A DNA stretch of 64,000 nucleotides from Porcincola sp945869225. Its GTDB lineage: Bacteria > Bacillota > Clostridia > Lachnospirales > Lachnospiraceae. The stretch is from the NCBI RefSeq assembly GCF_052118625.1, contig NZ_JBQKGW010000002.1, forward strand, positions 153,459-217,458, given 5' to 3'. Position 1 is the stretch's first letter; the number at the start of each line of letters is the position of its first letter. A model generated the notes under the pieces. It was not told the origin of the DNA. It saw only the letters and a program-made list of their open reading frames with translations, and searched no databases. The position numbers were made by a program, and so were the translations under genes. Below, piece by piece: positions 8,476-16,279 of this stretch.

Positions 8476-8895
8476 TTAGTAAAAAGTGAGCACCCCTGGA
8501 CCTTTCCCATCCTGCCTCTGAATATAGTGAAGAACCCTTCTGAAGGGCAGGTTTGGCGATTCAAATCTCCTGCGGATTGAAACGGTCAGGATGGTGAAGA
8601 GAAAATTGCACAGGATGAAGACAAACGGCACTGTAAGAAGCGCTTTCGCCTCTTTCCTGCTCCAGTGCTCCCATCCGGTACTGGAATCGACCCGGATCGA
8701 TATCTTTTCCGGAAGCCTGGCTGGCAGGATCTCATCCTCTGCAGCAACCTTCAGCACGGCGTGAGCCGCTGCATCAGGAAACTCGAGATTTGAGGCGCGG
8801 TTGGAAGCCGAATGAAATTCGTAGGAAATGAGCACAAAAAGAAGAGCGAATAAAAGATATCCCAGATATCTTGTTCTCTTTCCTCTCTTCATCAT
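8476..8895 (-). CDS. Two-span membrane protein of unknown function
   Basis: A 139-residue protein with a basic N-terminus (MMKRGKRTRYLGY), a transmembrane helix at about residues 12-28, an extracytoplasmic loop of about 60 residues that ends with SSTGWEHWSRKEAKA, a second helix at about residues 87-107 and a basic cytoplasmic tail. I do not recognise it. The ATG at 8895 is chosen because TTGGAG lies six bases before it; the frame is open slightly further upstream with a TTG. It leads a three-gene operon with the two microproteins and lies downstream of the tRNA-Thr terminator. Confidence 0.7.
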   Translation of the reverse strand: MMKRGKRTRYLGYLLFALLFVLISYEFHSASNRASNLEFPDAAAHAVLKVAAEDEILPARLPEKISIRVDSSTGWEHWSRKEAKALLTVPFVFILCNFLFTILTVSIRRRFESPNLPFRRVLHYIQRQDGKGPGVLTFY

Positions 8896-8959
8896 GCTGA
8901 TCTCCAAGTAATTGCTCTGGTTCGCAATTCAACCGAAGTTTCCCGCATTCCATTTATTG

Positions 8960-8991
8960 AAAAAAAGACCGGCGCACCGATGCACCAGTCT
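8960..8991 (-). terminator. Intrinsic terminator after tRNA-Thr
   Basis: On the minus strand, AGACTGGTGC pairs with GGCGCCGGTCT-side bases (8991-8966, ten pairs, two of them G-T) and is followed by a run of seven T (8966-8960). It lies 27 nt beyond the tRNA. Confidence 0.7.
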
Positions 8992-9017
8992 TCATTCCTC
9001 TTCATGAAATGATAAAA

Positions 9018-9090
9018 AGCTGCTGACCAGAATCGAACTGGTGACCTCCACATTACCAATGTGACGCTCTACCGACTGAGCCACAGCAGC
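9018..9090 (-). tRNA. tRNA-Thr(GGT)
   Basis: A 73-nt cloverleaf with acceptor stem GCTGCTG/CAGCAGC, D arm GCTCAGTCGGTAGAGC, anticodon loop TTGGTAA giving anticodon GGT, and T arm ACCAG-TTCGATT-CTGGT. The discriminator base is T (complement of 9018) and CCA is not encoded. It has its own promoter region and terminator, between secG and the small membrane operon. Confidence 0.96.
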
Positions 9091-9093
9091 TGA

Positions 9094-9113
9094 TTGACGG
9101 CGCTTGCCGTCAA
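9094..9113 (-). other. Hairpin in the tRNA-Thr 5' leader
   Basis: TTGACGGC (9094-9101) and GCCGTCAA (9106-9113) form a perfect 8-bp stem with a GCTT loop, 3 nt upstream of the mature tRNA end. It would be part of the precursor removed by RNase P. Confidence 0.5.
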
Positions 9114-9120
9114 CTTCTAT

Positions 9121-9149
9121 AATCTACCATAAAGCCAGATGTGTGTCAA
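9121..9149 (-). promoter_or_regulatory. Candidate promoter of tRNA-Thr
   Basis: On the minus strand, a consensus TTGACA (9149-9144) is followed after 17 nt by TAGATT (9126-9121). It lies between the secG stop and the tRNA leader. Confidence 0.6.
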
Positions 9150-9188
9150 ACACTTTTTCGGCTGACACTCTTTTCTTCGCTAGCCTTC

Positions 9189-9605
9189 TTAGTTGGCTTC
9201 CGTTCCCTGCTCGGTGTTTGCAAGGAGGGTTTCCTTCTGAACGGCGGTCTCCGCTTCTGTCCCGCTCTTCTCTGCGCCTGCCTCTGCCTCAGTGGAAGCT
9301 ACAGCTGCAGTCTCGCTCTCTGTGGAGGAAACAGCCGCTTCCGTCTGCGCTGTCGTTGTTGCTGCCGTCGTATTCTTGTCCGGCATCATATTCAGAAGAA
9401 CGGCAAGTACAAGGAAGATTGCAGCCAGCAGCTTTGTGAACCGGACCATATTGCCCTCTACTGATCTGGACTTGTTCTTTGCCCAGTAGGTTTCACCGAT
9501 TCCGCCGATGGTTCCAAGTCCGGCATCCTTGCCTTCCTGCATCAGGATAATCGCGGTCAGCGCGACACTGATCAGAATAAAAATGATTGTAACAAAGACT
9601 TTCAT
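9189..9605 (-). CDS. secG: Protein translocase subunit SecG with long C-terminal tail
   Basis: Small membrane subunit of the SecYEG protein-conducting channel. Residues 1-75 carry the SecG signature: a first helix (VFVTIIFILISVALTAIIL), the conserved MQEGKDAGLGTIGG loop, a Lys-Arg rich segment with a second helix (FTKLLAAIFLVLAVLLNM). SecG is usually 70-80 residues, so the further 60 residues of Thr, Ala, Glu and Ser repeats (ATTTAQTEAAVSSTESETAA onward) are an unusual low-complexity tail. The start has a weak GAGATTG region upstream. It is transcribed in the same direction as the trkA-rlmB cluster, 99 nt after trkA. Confidence 0.93.
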   Translation of the reverse strand: MKVFVTIIFILISVALTAIILMQEGKDAGLGTIGGIGETYWAKNKSRSVEGNMVRFTKLLAAIFLVLAVLLNMMPDKNTTAATTTAQTEAAVSSTESETAAVASTEAEAGAEKSGTEAETAVQKETLLANTEQGTEAN

Positions 9606-9704
9606 GATTGCAATCTCCCTGCTTCCTCACTGATTGTTTGATTCTGGTATGCCCAGATAGAAAAACATTATAGCACAGCATCCCTGCGCTGCCCAGTATA
9701 AATT

Positions 9705-10352
9705 TTACTGCTTGATCTTCTCCAGATCCGCATTGTGACCGATGATGTACATCATCAGATTCGCAGTGAGCGGCATATCCGGATCCGGCGTGACAATGAT
9801 GCCGTCCTCATCCTTCAGCCCTACCACATTAAAGCAGCACGTTCTCCTGAGATTGAGCTGCGTGAGCGTCTTCCCGACCCATTCCTCCGGAACACGGACC
9901 TCCACCAGGCTGTATTCCGGTGAAAGCTCGATCCAGTCCATGAAGTCCCGGTCATCCATGAACTTACCGACACGCGTTCCCATCTCCTGCTCCGGATAGA
10001 CAATCCGGTCCACCCCGATTTTCTCCAGGATCCGACCGTGAACCTCATTCTTTGCTCTTGCAAGGATATACGGAAAATGTCTGTCCACACAGGTCATCGC
10101 AGAGACGATGGAGGCTTCCATATGATCGACCATCGTGATCACTGCTCCATCAATGTTTTTCAGACCGAGTCCCTCGATGGCCTCCGGGTCCAGGACATCT
10201 GCCGTCATCGCATAGCTGACATCCTCCGCAATCTGCTGGATTTTCACCGGATCAATGTCCACGGCAATCACCTGGCTGCCGCCCTTCTCAAGTGTTCTGG
10301 CTACCGCTGCTCCAAACCGGTCGACACCGAACACAACGTACTTCTTCTTCAT
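9705..10352 (-). CDS. Potassium uptake regulator, TrkA/KtrA family
   Basis: Cytosolic gating subunit of a Ktr/Trk-type potassium channel. The 215 residues contain an N-terminal RCK domain with a Rossmann fold (VFGVDRFGAAVARTLEKGG, where the usual GxGxxG is altered to GVDRFG) and acidic VDID at the end of the second strand, then a C-terminal RCK_C domain (about residues 135-215). ATG 10352 is used because GAGG precedes it; a TTG two codons upstream is also in frame. It begins 10 nt after rlmB stops, so the two are probably co-transcribed. No membrane partner (TrkH/KtrB) is present in the window. Confidence 0.9.
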   Translation of the reverse strand: MKKKYVVFGVDRFGAAVARTLEKGGSQVIAVDIDPVKIQQIAEDVSYAMTADVLDPEAIEGLGLKNIDGAVITMVDHMEASIVSAMTCVDRHFPYILARAKNEVHGRILEKIGVDRIVYPEQEMGTRVGKFMDDRDFMDWIELSPEYSLVEVRVPEEWVGKTLTQLNLRRTCCFNVVGLKDEDGIIVTPDPDMPLTANLMMYIIGHNADLEKIKQ

Positions 10353-10362
10353 CGTCAACGCC

Positions 10363-11133
10363 TCAGCCCTTCTTCATTCTCTGCCTGACAATTTCATAGC
10401 CAAGCACGCCGGCTGCAACTGACGCATTCAGTGAGTCGATATCCCCGTTCATCGGGATCCGCGCGGTAAAATCGCACTTCTCCTTCACCAGGCGGCTGAC
10501 ACCATTTCCTTCATTGCCGATCACAACCCCGATCGGGCCGGTCAGATTCAGATCATACATCAGTTCCCCGTCCATGTCTGCACAGACAAACCACATGCCT
10601 TCCTTCTTCAGCTGTTCGATGGTCTGTGAAAGATTCGCAACCCGCGCAACGGGTGTGTAGTTGAGTGCTCCTGCCGAAGCCTTGGCGACGGTTGCCGTCA
10701 GGCCGACTGCCCTTCTCTTCGGAATGATGATGCCATGCGCGCCCATCAGATTGGCAGAACGGATAATCGCGCCGAGGTTGTGGGGATCTTCAATGTCGTC
10801 GAGCAGAAAGAAAAACGGCGCCTCTCCCTTCTCCCGCGCCCGCTCAAGCAGATCCTCCACCTCCGCGTAGGCGTAGGCAGCGCACTGAGCGATCACGCCC
10901 TGGTGCTTACCGGTCTCTGACATCTCGTCAAGACGTTCTTTTGAGACAAAGGTCACGATGGCATCCGATTTTCTTGCCTTGCTGACAAGTGCAAGAACAG
11001 GTCCATCCTTCAGTCCGTCCTGTACATACAGCTTGTCGATTGTACGTCCTGCGCGGAATGCCTCCCGCACAGGGTTTCTGCCCTCAATGATCAGCTGTTC
11101 TTCTTCTATCTTCCGGCTGTTTTCCATATCCAT
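10363..11133 (-). CDS. rlmB: 23S rRNA (guanosine-2'-O-)-methyltransferase RlmB
   Basis: SPOUT-class methyltransferase that modifies the ribose of G2251 in 23S rRNA. The 256 residues have an N-terminal substrate-binding domain beginning at IIEGRNPVREAF and a catalytic trefoil-knot domain with EDPHNLGAIIRSANLMGAHG (around residue 115), IGNEGNGVS (about residue 208) and IPMNGDIDSLNASVAAGVL (about residue 225), the three SpoU motifs. The start could be the ATG at 11133 or the one at 11127; neither has a strong ribosome binding site. Together with mrnC and cysS it forms the conserved clostridial cluster. Confidence 0.95.
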   Translation of the reverse strand: MDMENSRKIEEEQLIIEGRNPVREAFRAGRTIDKLYVQDGLKDGPVLALVSKARKSDAIVTFVSKERLDEMSETGKHQGVIAQCAAYAYAEVEDLLERAREKGEAPFFFLLDDIEDPHNLGAIIRSANLMGAHGIIIPKRRAVGLTATVAKASAGALNYTPVARVANLSQTIEQLKKEGMWFVCADMDGELMYDLNLTGPIGVVIGNEGNGVSRLVKEKCDFTARIPMNGDIDSLNASVAAGVLGYEIVRQRMKKG

Positions 11134-11264
11134 TCCATTTCGTATGCATGAGCGCCCGGCGGCACATCCGCAGATTCTCCTGCAGATTCGCGTTCAGACC
11201 TGATCATGTGCTCCGCCCGCAGGACCGGGCTCAACCCGCGCTGTATATTCTGCCCTTTCCATGC

Positions 11265-11729
11265 TTACAGAGCCGGATATGCGGCCTTAACCAGCTCCAT
11301 GATCCGGCTGTAACGTCTCCTCAGATATAAATAACCAAGCAGTGCCTCGAAGCCGGTTGCCTCGAGGTATTGCTCCCTGTCTGCATTCTTCGCGGTGTGA
11401 TGAGGGTTTGAATTCCTGCCCCTTCTATAGACAGCTTCTTCTTCCGCACTGAAAGACGCACGGATTCGAAGCGCTCCCTCCGCCTGCATTCTGGCATTCA
11501 CAAGGGCAGCCGCCTGCCTGTGAAGCTTCTCTGTCTGCATATTTGCCTGCTTCACGAGCGCTGTCCGCACAATCAGATCAAACACGGTATCGCCGATCCA
11601 GGCAAGCGTCAGGGGAGAATACTGCATCCAGTCCTTCTGCGGCAGCCTGCAGTAATGATCGACAATTGTCTGCAGATCCGCAACGTCGGAGTCCTCCGCC
11701 GTCTTCAGAACCGTCACGCTTTCTTCCAT
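11265..11729 (-). CDS. mrnC: Mini-ribonuclease 3
   Basis: A 154-residue RNase III-like nuclease without the double-stranded RNA binding domain; in Bacillus it matures 23S rRNA. The signature LTLAWIGDTVFDLIVRTALV (residues 40-60) contains the metal-binding acidic residue, and the second acidic motif lies in YLEATGFEALLGYLYL near residue 130. Length is typical. The start codon lies inside the last codons of cysS (16-nt overlap), which implies translational coupling, an arrangement common in Clostridia. Confidence 0.94.
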   Translation of the reverse strand: MEESVTVLKTAEDSDVADLQTIVDHYCRLPQKDWMQYSPLTLAWIGDTVFDLIVRTALVKQANMQTEKLHRQAAALVNARMQAEGALRIRASFSAEEEAVYRRGRNSNPHHTAKNADREQYLEATGFEALLGYLYLRRRYSRIMELVKAAYPAL

Positions 11730-13120
11730 TTGACCCCTTCCCGGGTATCGAGGAGAGTGATTCCCATTCCCTGGAGCTGATCGCGGATCGCGTCTGCCTT
11801 TGCGAAGTCCTTTGCCTTTCTGGCTGCCTGTCGCTGTGCAATCAGCTCCTCGATCTCAGAATCAAGAACCTCCTTCTTCTTCTCGACCTTCAGGCCAAGA
11901 ATATCGCACAGTTCCAGAAGCTCCTCTTTGACCGCCCCGATAAATTCCCTCGAGCTCTCTGCCGATGCCTCGGCATTCGCAAAACGGACAAGGTCAAAGA
12001 CAACGGAAAGCGCGTCCGCTGTATTCACATCATCGTCCATCGCCGCGTCAAACTTCTCCGTGAACCCCTTTACCTCGGCGATTTTCTTCTTCTCCTCGTC
12101 GGATGCAGCCTCTGTCTTTACAACAGACAGAAGATAATCCAGGTTGTCGACAGCGTTCGTGATCCGCTCGTATGCTGCCTTTGCGGAATCCATCAGCTCC
12201 TTCGAGAAGTTCAGCGGGGAACGATAGTGCGCGCTGAGCATGAACAGACGAAGGACCATCAGATCGTACTTCTCCCCGATCTGCCTGACTGTGAAGAAGT
12301 TTCCGAGCGACTTGGACATCTTGCGGTTATCAATGTTCAGAAACGCATTGTGGAGCCAGTAGTGTGCAAATGGAACATCATTTGCGCATTCGGACTGTGC
12401 AATTTCATTCTCATGGTGCGGGAACACCAGATCTTCCCCGCCGGCATGGATATCGATCGTATCTCCCAGATAATGCTTTGCCATGACGGAGCACTCGATG
12501 TGCCAGCCCGGTCTGCCTTCGCCCCACGGTGAATTCCAGAACGGTTCGCCTTCCTTCTTCGGCTTCCAGAGCACAAAGTCAAGCGGGTCATGCTTCTCGT
12601 CCTCGCCCGTCACCTTGAGATCCCGGCCTCCGGAGCGAAGATCGTCCAGGTTCTTGTGGGAAAGCTTCCCGTATCCCGGATCCTTGCGCGTGCTGAAGTA
12701 GACGGTTCCGTCCTCTTCGTAGGCATATCCCTTCTCAATCAGCTCCTCAATCATGCTGATCATGCCGCCGATCTCCTGCGTCGCACGCGGATGGGTTGTC
12801 GCCGGCCGGACATTCATCCCTTCCATGTCCTTCTTGCATTCCTTGATGTAGCGCTCGGAAATCTCCGCTGCCGTGACGCCTTCCTGATTCGCCTTCTTGA
12901 TGATCTTGTCATCCACGTCGGTAAAATTGGAAACGTAGTTGACCTCGTAGCCCTTGTGTTCAAAATAGCGTCTCAGTGTATCGAAGACGATCATCGGCCG
13001 GGCATTCCCGATGTGAATGAAGTCGTAGACGGTCGGTCCGCAGACATACATCGAGACCTTTCCCGGCGTGATCGGGACAAATTCCTCTCGTTTTTTTGTC
13101 AGTGTGTTGTAAAGAAGCAT
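11714..13120 (-). CDS. cysS: Cysteinyl-tRNA synthetase
   Basis: Class I synthetase that charges tRNA-Cys. The 468-residue protein has the zinc and HIGH region (MYVCGPTVYDFIHIGNARP, residues 23-40), the zinc ligand segment near GWHIECSVMAKHYLG (about residue 210), and KMSKSLGNF near residue 268, followed by the helical DALR anticodon-binding domain. The ATG at 13120 has GAGGAG nine bases upstream and the family begins with the YNTLTKKREEF segment, so the longer open frame is not used. A TTGACA promoter lies 53-81 nt upstream, and no T-box motif was seen. Confidence 0.97.
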   Translation of the reverse strand: MLLYNTLTKKREEFVPITPGKVSMYVCGPTVYDFIHIGNARPMIVFDTLRRYFEHKGYEVNYVSNFTDVDDKIIKKANQEGVTAAEISERYIKECKKDMEGMNVRPATTHPRATQEIGGMISMIEELIEKGYAYEEDGTVYFSTRKDPGYGKLSHKNLDDLRSGGRDLKVTGEDEKHDPLDFVLWKPKKEGEPFWNSPWGEGRPGWHIECSVMAKHYLGDTIDIHAGGEDLVFPHHENEIAQSECANDVPFAHYWLHNAFLNIDNRKMSKSLGNFFTVRQIGEKYDLMVLRLFMLSAHYRSPLNFSKELMDSAKAAYERITNAVDNLDYLLSVVKTEAASDEEKKKIAEVKGFTEKFDAAMDDDVNTADALSVVFDLVRFANAEASAESSREFIGAVKEELLELCDILGLKVEKKKEVLDSEIEELIAQRQAARKAKDFAKADAIRDQLQGMGITLLDTREGVKWKKA

Positions 13121-13172
13121 GGTCAATCTCCTCACAGAATGTTTGATAAACGTGCATTTTTCAGCACTTTTC

Positions 13173-13201
13173 AGTGTATCTGTCCCGCTTTCGCTTGTCA
13201 A
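13173..13201 (-). promoter_or_regulatory. Promoter of the cysS-mrnC-rlmB cluster
   Basis: On the minus strand, consensus TTGACA (13201-13196) is followed after 17 nt by TACACT (13178-13173), a 4/6 match. The spacing to the cysS ribosome binding site leaves a short, unstructured leader. Confidence 0.65.
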
Positions 13202-13299
13202 TATCAGCCAGAGGCAGTCGTCACATCTCCCGGACAGTCCCTAAGGTGCTGCGGGCAAGACGGTCATCCGATCTGCCCGTCTTTTGCTCATCCTGCCTT

Positions 13300-14061
13300 T
13301 CAGACAACTTCACAGACGTATGCGTGTCTGAAGGGCGTGTCAGAAGCAGAGCGCAGATGTCTCTCATACGCTTCGCGGTTCATGATCCGGCACATCATCG
13401 GCGGATAGGCTTCCCTTGCAGTCTGAACCGCCGCAGCCGGCTTTCCGCCTTCCAGCAGAATCTGCAGCTTCCCGCCGGAAGCCCTCTGTTCCTTCTCGAG
13501 ACGTCTGTAATAGGAAAGAGAACGTTCCGTGAACAGTTCAAAGCGCCTGCTCAGTGTGCGGTTGACACGATCCGCAAAAGAAGCCAGCTCTCCGTCACTC
13601 AGCGAGGCGGCTGCCACATATTTCCTGTCTCCTCCTGTCTCCCCGCAGAGCACATGTTCCTCCCACTGCCAGCTCCAGGTTCTCTCAAACCCAAACGGCT
13701 TGTAGATGGCTTCGTCAATCGGCATCAGGAAGGCAAATGGAACCCCCTCTGCCTCCAGGTCCCGGAAAATCATGTCCAGAAGGCTTCGCATCAGTCCTCT
13801 GTGCCGAAGCTCCTTTCTCGTTGCCACCGCAACAATGTAAGGAATCGTGATCTGTTCACCGTTCCAGAGAAGTCTCGTCGGATTCAGATGCACCATTGAG
13901 CAGATATCCTCCCGGGCCTGTCGGGCCGCATAGATCGCGCTCTCCGGGGCAACCTCCTGGTAATAATAGTCCGAGAACGCCCCTTTATCCTCCGGAAAAA
14001 CCTCCTCATACAGCGGTTTCGTCAGGATATTCTGTTCTCTCGGAAGTCTCAGAAATTCCAT
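13300..14061 (-). CDS. GNAT-family N-acetyltransferase
   Basis: A 253-residue protein with a GNAT acetyl-CoA-binding fold at the N-terminal half: PYIVAVATRKELRHRGLMRSLLDMIF (about residues 73-98) contains the motif A pattern R-x-x-G-L. PFAFLMPIDEAIYKPFGFERTWSW (about residues 108-130) resembles the Eis-like group of acetyltransferases, which have a second, divergent domain and a C-terminal sterol-carrier-like domain; here the C-terminal half is short. GGAAAGGACTGC precedes ATG 14061. The substrate is unknown. It sits between cysS and ispF in the same direction with a 246-nt GC-rich gap before it that contains no visible gene. Confidence 0.82.
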   Translation of the reverse strand: MEFLRLPREQNILTKPLYEEVFPEDKGAFSDYYYQEVAPESAIYAARQAREDICSMVHLNPTRLLWNGEQITIPYIVAVATRKELRHRGLMRSLLDMIFRDLEAEGVPFAFLMPIDEAIYKPFGFERTWSWQWEEHVLCGETGGDRKYVAAASLSDGELASFADRVNRTLSRRFELFTERSLSYYRRLEKEQRASGGKLQILLEGGKPAAAVQTAREAYPPMMCRIMNREAYERHLRSASDTPFRHAYVCEVV

Positions 14062-14307
14062 GCAGTCCTTTCCGCCTATTTTTCACTGGCCTTCTGTGCG
14101 CCGAAGCCGCCCGGCGTGTCACCCTGCTGCCCGGCCCCGGCTTCATCTTCCCATCTGGCAGGTTCAGCCGCCGCTCTGCGCCATGCCGCTTCCATGCATC
14201 CGCCTGCCTGACTGCCGGTTAAACCCTGCCATTCTCAGGTGCCCGGCATTCACCTTCATGCTGCGTGCCGTCTCCTGTTCCTGACTGCAGGCTGAGCCCT
14301 GCCGTCC

Positions 14308-14865
14308 TCAGACGCCGTTCTGTGCCATGCGTGTCCGCGGGCAGGCTGCGCAGCCGCCAGCCGGCTGCATTCTGTCATCTGTAACTGCATCCCGGAGGCT
14401 GGAGAGGCAGCAGACTGCCTGTGCGGCGATGCCATCTCCATTTCCTGTGAATCCAAGTCCCTCCTCCGTTGTCGCCTTGATGCTGACCTGGGAAAGGTCC
14501 AGATGAAGCGTATCCGCAACATGCTGCCGCATCTGCGGCAGATAGGGCATCAGTTTTGGTCTCTGCGCAATGATTGTCGAGTCAATGTTCTCGATCACGT
14601 AGTTGTGCTCATCCAGAAGCTCTGCAACCTTTCCCAGAAGCTTCAGGCTGGATATGCCTTCATAGGCCGGATCCTTGTCCGGAAAATGCTGCCCGATGTC
14701 CCCCAGCGCTGCCGCGCCGAGCAGAGCGTCCATGATCGCATGCAGGATCACATCTGCATCCGAGTGTCCAAGGAGTCCCTTCTCATACGGAATCTCCACT
14801 CCGCCGAGGATGAGTTTTCTTCCCTCGACAAGTCTGTGCACGTCATAACCGGTTCCGACTCTCAT
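14308..14865 (-). CDS. ispF: 2-C-methyl-D-erythritol 2,4-cyclodiphosphate synthase
   Basis: Fifth enzyme of the MEP isoprenoid pathway. The first 158 residues are a complete IspF: GTGYDVHRL at the start supplies the zinc-binding Asp and His, GHSDADVILHAIMDALLGAA (residues 34-53) supplies the third ligand, and SIKATTEEGLGFTGNGDGIA near residue 130 is the CDP-binding motif. IspF normally ends close to residue 160; here a tail of about 25 residues rich in Cys, Arg and Pro runs on to 14308, probably read-through into former intergenic sequence. The gene begins 2 nt after the DUF4317 gene ends. Confidence 0.95.
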   Translation of the reverse strand: MRVGTGYDVHRLVEGRKLILGGVEIPYEKGLLGHSDADVILHAIMDALLGAAALGDIGQHFPDKDPAYEGISSLKLLGKVAELLDEHNYVIENIDSTIIAQRPKLMPYLPQMRQHVADTLHLDLSQVSIKATTEEGLGFTGNGDGIAAQAVCCLSSLRDAVTDDRMQPAGGCAACPRTRMAQNGV

Positions 14866-14867
14866 GC

Positions 14868-16028
14868 TTATTCCCCTTTCTGTCCGTCCGCACCGGGCGT
14901 CAGGTGCTTCACTGTGATGCCGTTGACCTGCACATCATCCGAGATCGGGATGACAAGGCATTCCCGCCCGTCGATGATCTGCGTGCGGACCAGGTCTGTC
15001 CGGTCCGGGCTGACCGTCACCGTGACATCCGGCGTATGGACCTCGAATTTCCGGCTGCTGCAGACATTGGAAAGCATCAGCGTTCCCTTCTCGCCTGCAT
15101 TTTCCTCGAAGCTCTGGTCAAATGCGTGCATGTCCTCCGGGCTGGCGCCGCTCTTCTCAAGCAAATTCCGCATCGTGACCTTGTCGAGTGAAACCGGGTC
15201 CGGGCTGTCCGCGTCCTTCGCCTGCTGCTGAATTTCCTGGAGACTGTCGTGCAGGTTCCGCACTGTCTCAAAGCTGCAGTCCCGGCCGAGCGTCTCCTCA
15301 ACGACCGTCTGAAATGCTTCCTTCTGAAGTCCTGCGGAAAGCGGTGCCTGGCAGCCCAGCAGCTTGTCCGTCAGATCGAAGTGGAGATCCTCCGAATCCT
15401 TCGAGTAGTAGAGCGTATGGTGAATATCCGCCGCTCTGTCATTGAAAGCCGGAAACATGAAACCAACCTCCGGCATCGCCACCACCCAGTCCCGCTCCCG
15501 GTTTTTGAACACCTGCTCTGCCGGGGCATAGGAAAGTGCCGGCTTCGAAAGATCGACCGGGCAGATCGCGCACTGGAAGTAGCTGAACACGGAGCTGGAC
15601 GCATCCAGCATCTCGATCTCATCCGTCGTCTTCCCCGGAACATCATAGTTGTTGTACAGAAGAAGGATCAAATAGTTTTCGCCGGTCGTATAGCTTTCGA
15701 TGACCTTATTATAGAAAGCATCCAGAAGCTCCTCGTCCTCCAGCTCGCTTTTCGCCAGGCGGTACAGAAATGCCTGCGTCCCGTCCTCCTCCTCGCTCTC
15801 CATCGGAAAGTCCATGTTGATCAGATTTTTCCCCAGCGTCCCGGACAGGGTTTTGCGGAAGATTTCAAAGTACTTGAACATCTCCTCTTCCTCCAGACGC
15901 TGAAACATCTGCGAGAACGTTGTAATCTTCTCTTTCTCGGCACTGACATAACAGCCTGTGATGCGGGTGAAGGTATTCTTCTGCACCGTCAGCTGTTTCT
16001 TGATCTCTGATATTTCCTTCTTGTTCAT
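14868..16028 (-). CDS. DUF4317 domain protein
   Basis: A 386-residue protein matching the DUF4317 family, found almost only in Clostridia and of unknown function. The characteristic opening MNKKEISEIKKQLTVQKNTF is followed by ITGCYVSAEKEKI and a long soluble alpha/beta body with no signal peptide or membrane segment. Length is usual for the family. It lies directly upstream of ispF with a 2-nt gap, suggesting one transcript, but no shared biochemical role is evident. Confidence 0.85.
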   Translation of the reverse strand: MNKKEISEIKKQLTVQKNTFTRITGCYVSAEKEKITTFSQMFQRLEEEEMFKYFEIFRKTLSGTLGKNLINMDFPMESEEEDGTQAFLYRLAKSELEDEELLDAFYNKVIESYTTGENYLILLLYNNYDVPGKTTDEIEMLDASSSVFSYFQCAICPVDLSKPALSYAPAEQVFKNRERDWVVAMPEVGFMFPAFNDRAADIHHTLYYSKDSEDLHFDLTDKLLGCQAPLSAGLQKEAFQTVVEETLGRDCSFETVRNLHDSLQEIQQQAKDADSPDPVSLDKVTMRNLLEKSGASPEDMHAFDQSFEENAGEKGTLMLSNVCSSRKFEVHTPDVTVTVSPDRTDLVRTQIIDGRECLVIPISDDVQVNGITVKHLTPGADGQKGE

Positions 16029-16187
16029 GATTCATAATCCCCTGTTTTCATATTCATCCCCTTGGTACCGCACGATCCCCATCCTCAGTCAGCCTGATCA
16101 GCCCGTTATTAAGCGGTTCGCGGCACCGCTGAACATTTTATCAGAGAAACACCCCTCGGGCAAGGACGCGTCCGCCGGCAGCTCCCC

Positions 16188-16221
16188 CGTCATCTCGTGC
16201 TCCGCGCTCGATGATGAGCGG
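16188..16221 (+). repeat. Post-terminator repeat, copy 1
   Basis: The 34-bp core begins CGTCATCTCGTGCTCCGC and ends GATGATGAGCGG. CGTCATC and GATGATG can pair across a 16-nt loop (one G-T pair). It is nearly identical to copies at 19153-19186 and 25762-25795. It lies 10 nt beyond the T-tract of the lon terminator, on the downstream side. Confidence 0.8.
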
Positions 16222-16231
16222 TCACCTTCAT

Positions 16232-16263
16232 AAAAAAGCCGCAGGCAGCGGTCTGCCTGCGGC
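16232..16263 (-). terminator. Intrinsic terminator of lon
   Basis: GCCGCAGGCAG (16238-16248) pairs perfectly with CTGCCTGCGGC (16253-16263). On the minus strand the stem is followed by six T (16237-16232). It lies 17 nt after the lon stop codon. Confidence 0.92.
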
Positions 16264-16279
16264 ATGAATCTACGCTTCG

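Noticed and set aside
11714..13201. T-box leader for cysS (also considered for proS, trpS and asnB)
   Set aside because: I looked for the conserved T-box sequence and antiterminator upstream of each and found none; cysS and trpS have promoters too close to their starts.
16188..16221. Short peptide repeatedly encoded by the dispersed repeat
   Set aside because: Frames across the copies give similar peptides (VISCSALDDER-type), but without start codons or ribosome binding sites. The conservation is better explained at the nucleotide level.
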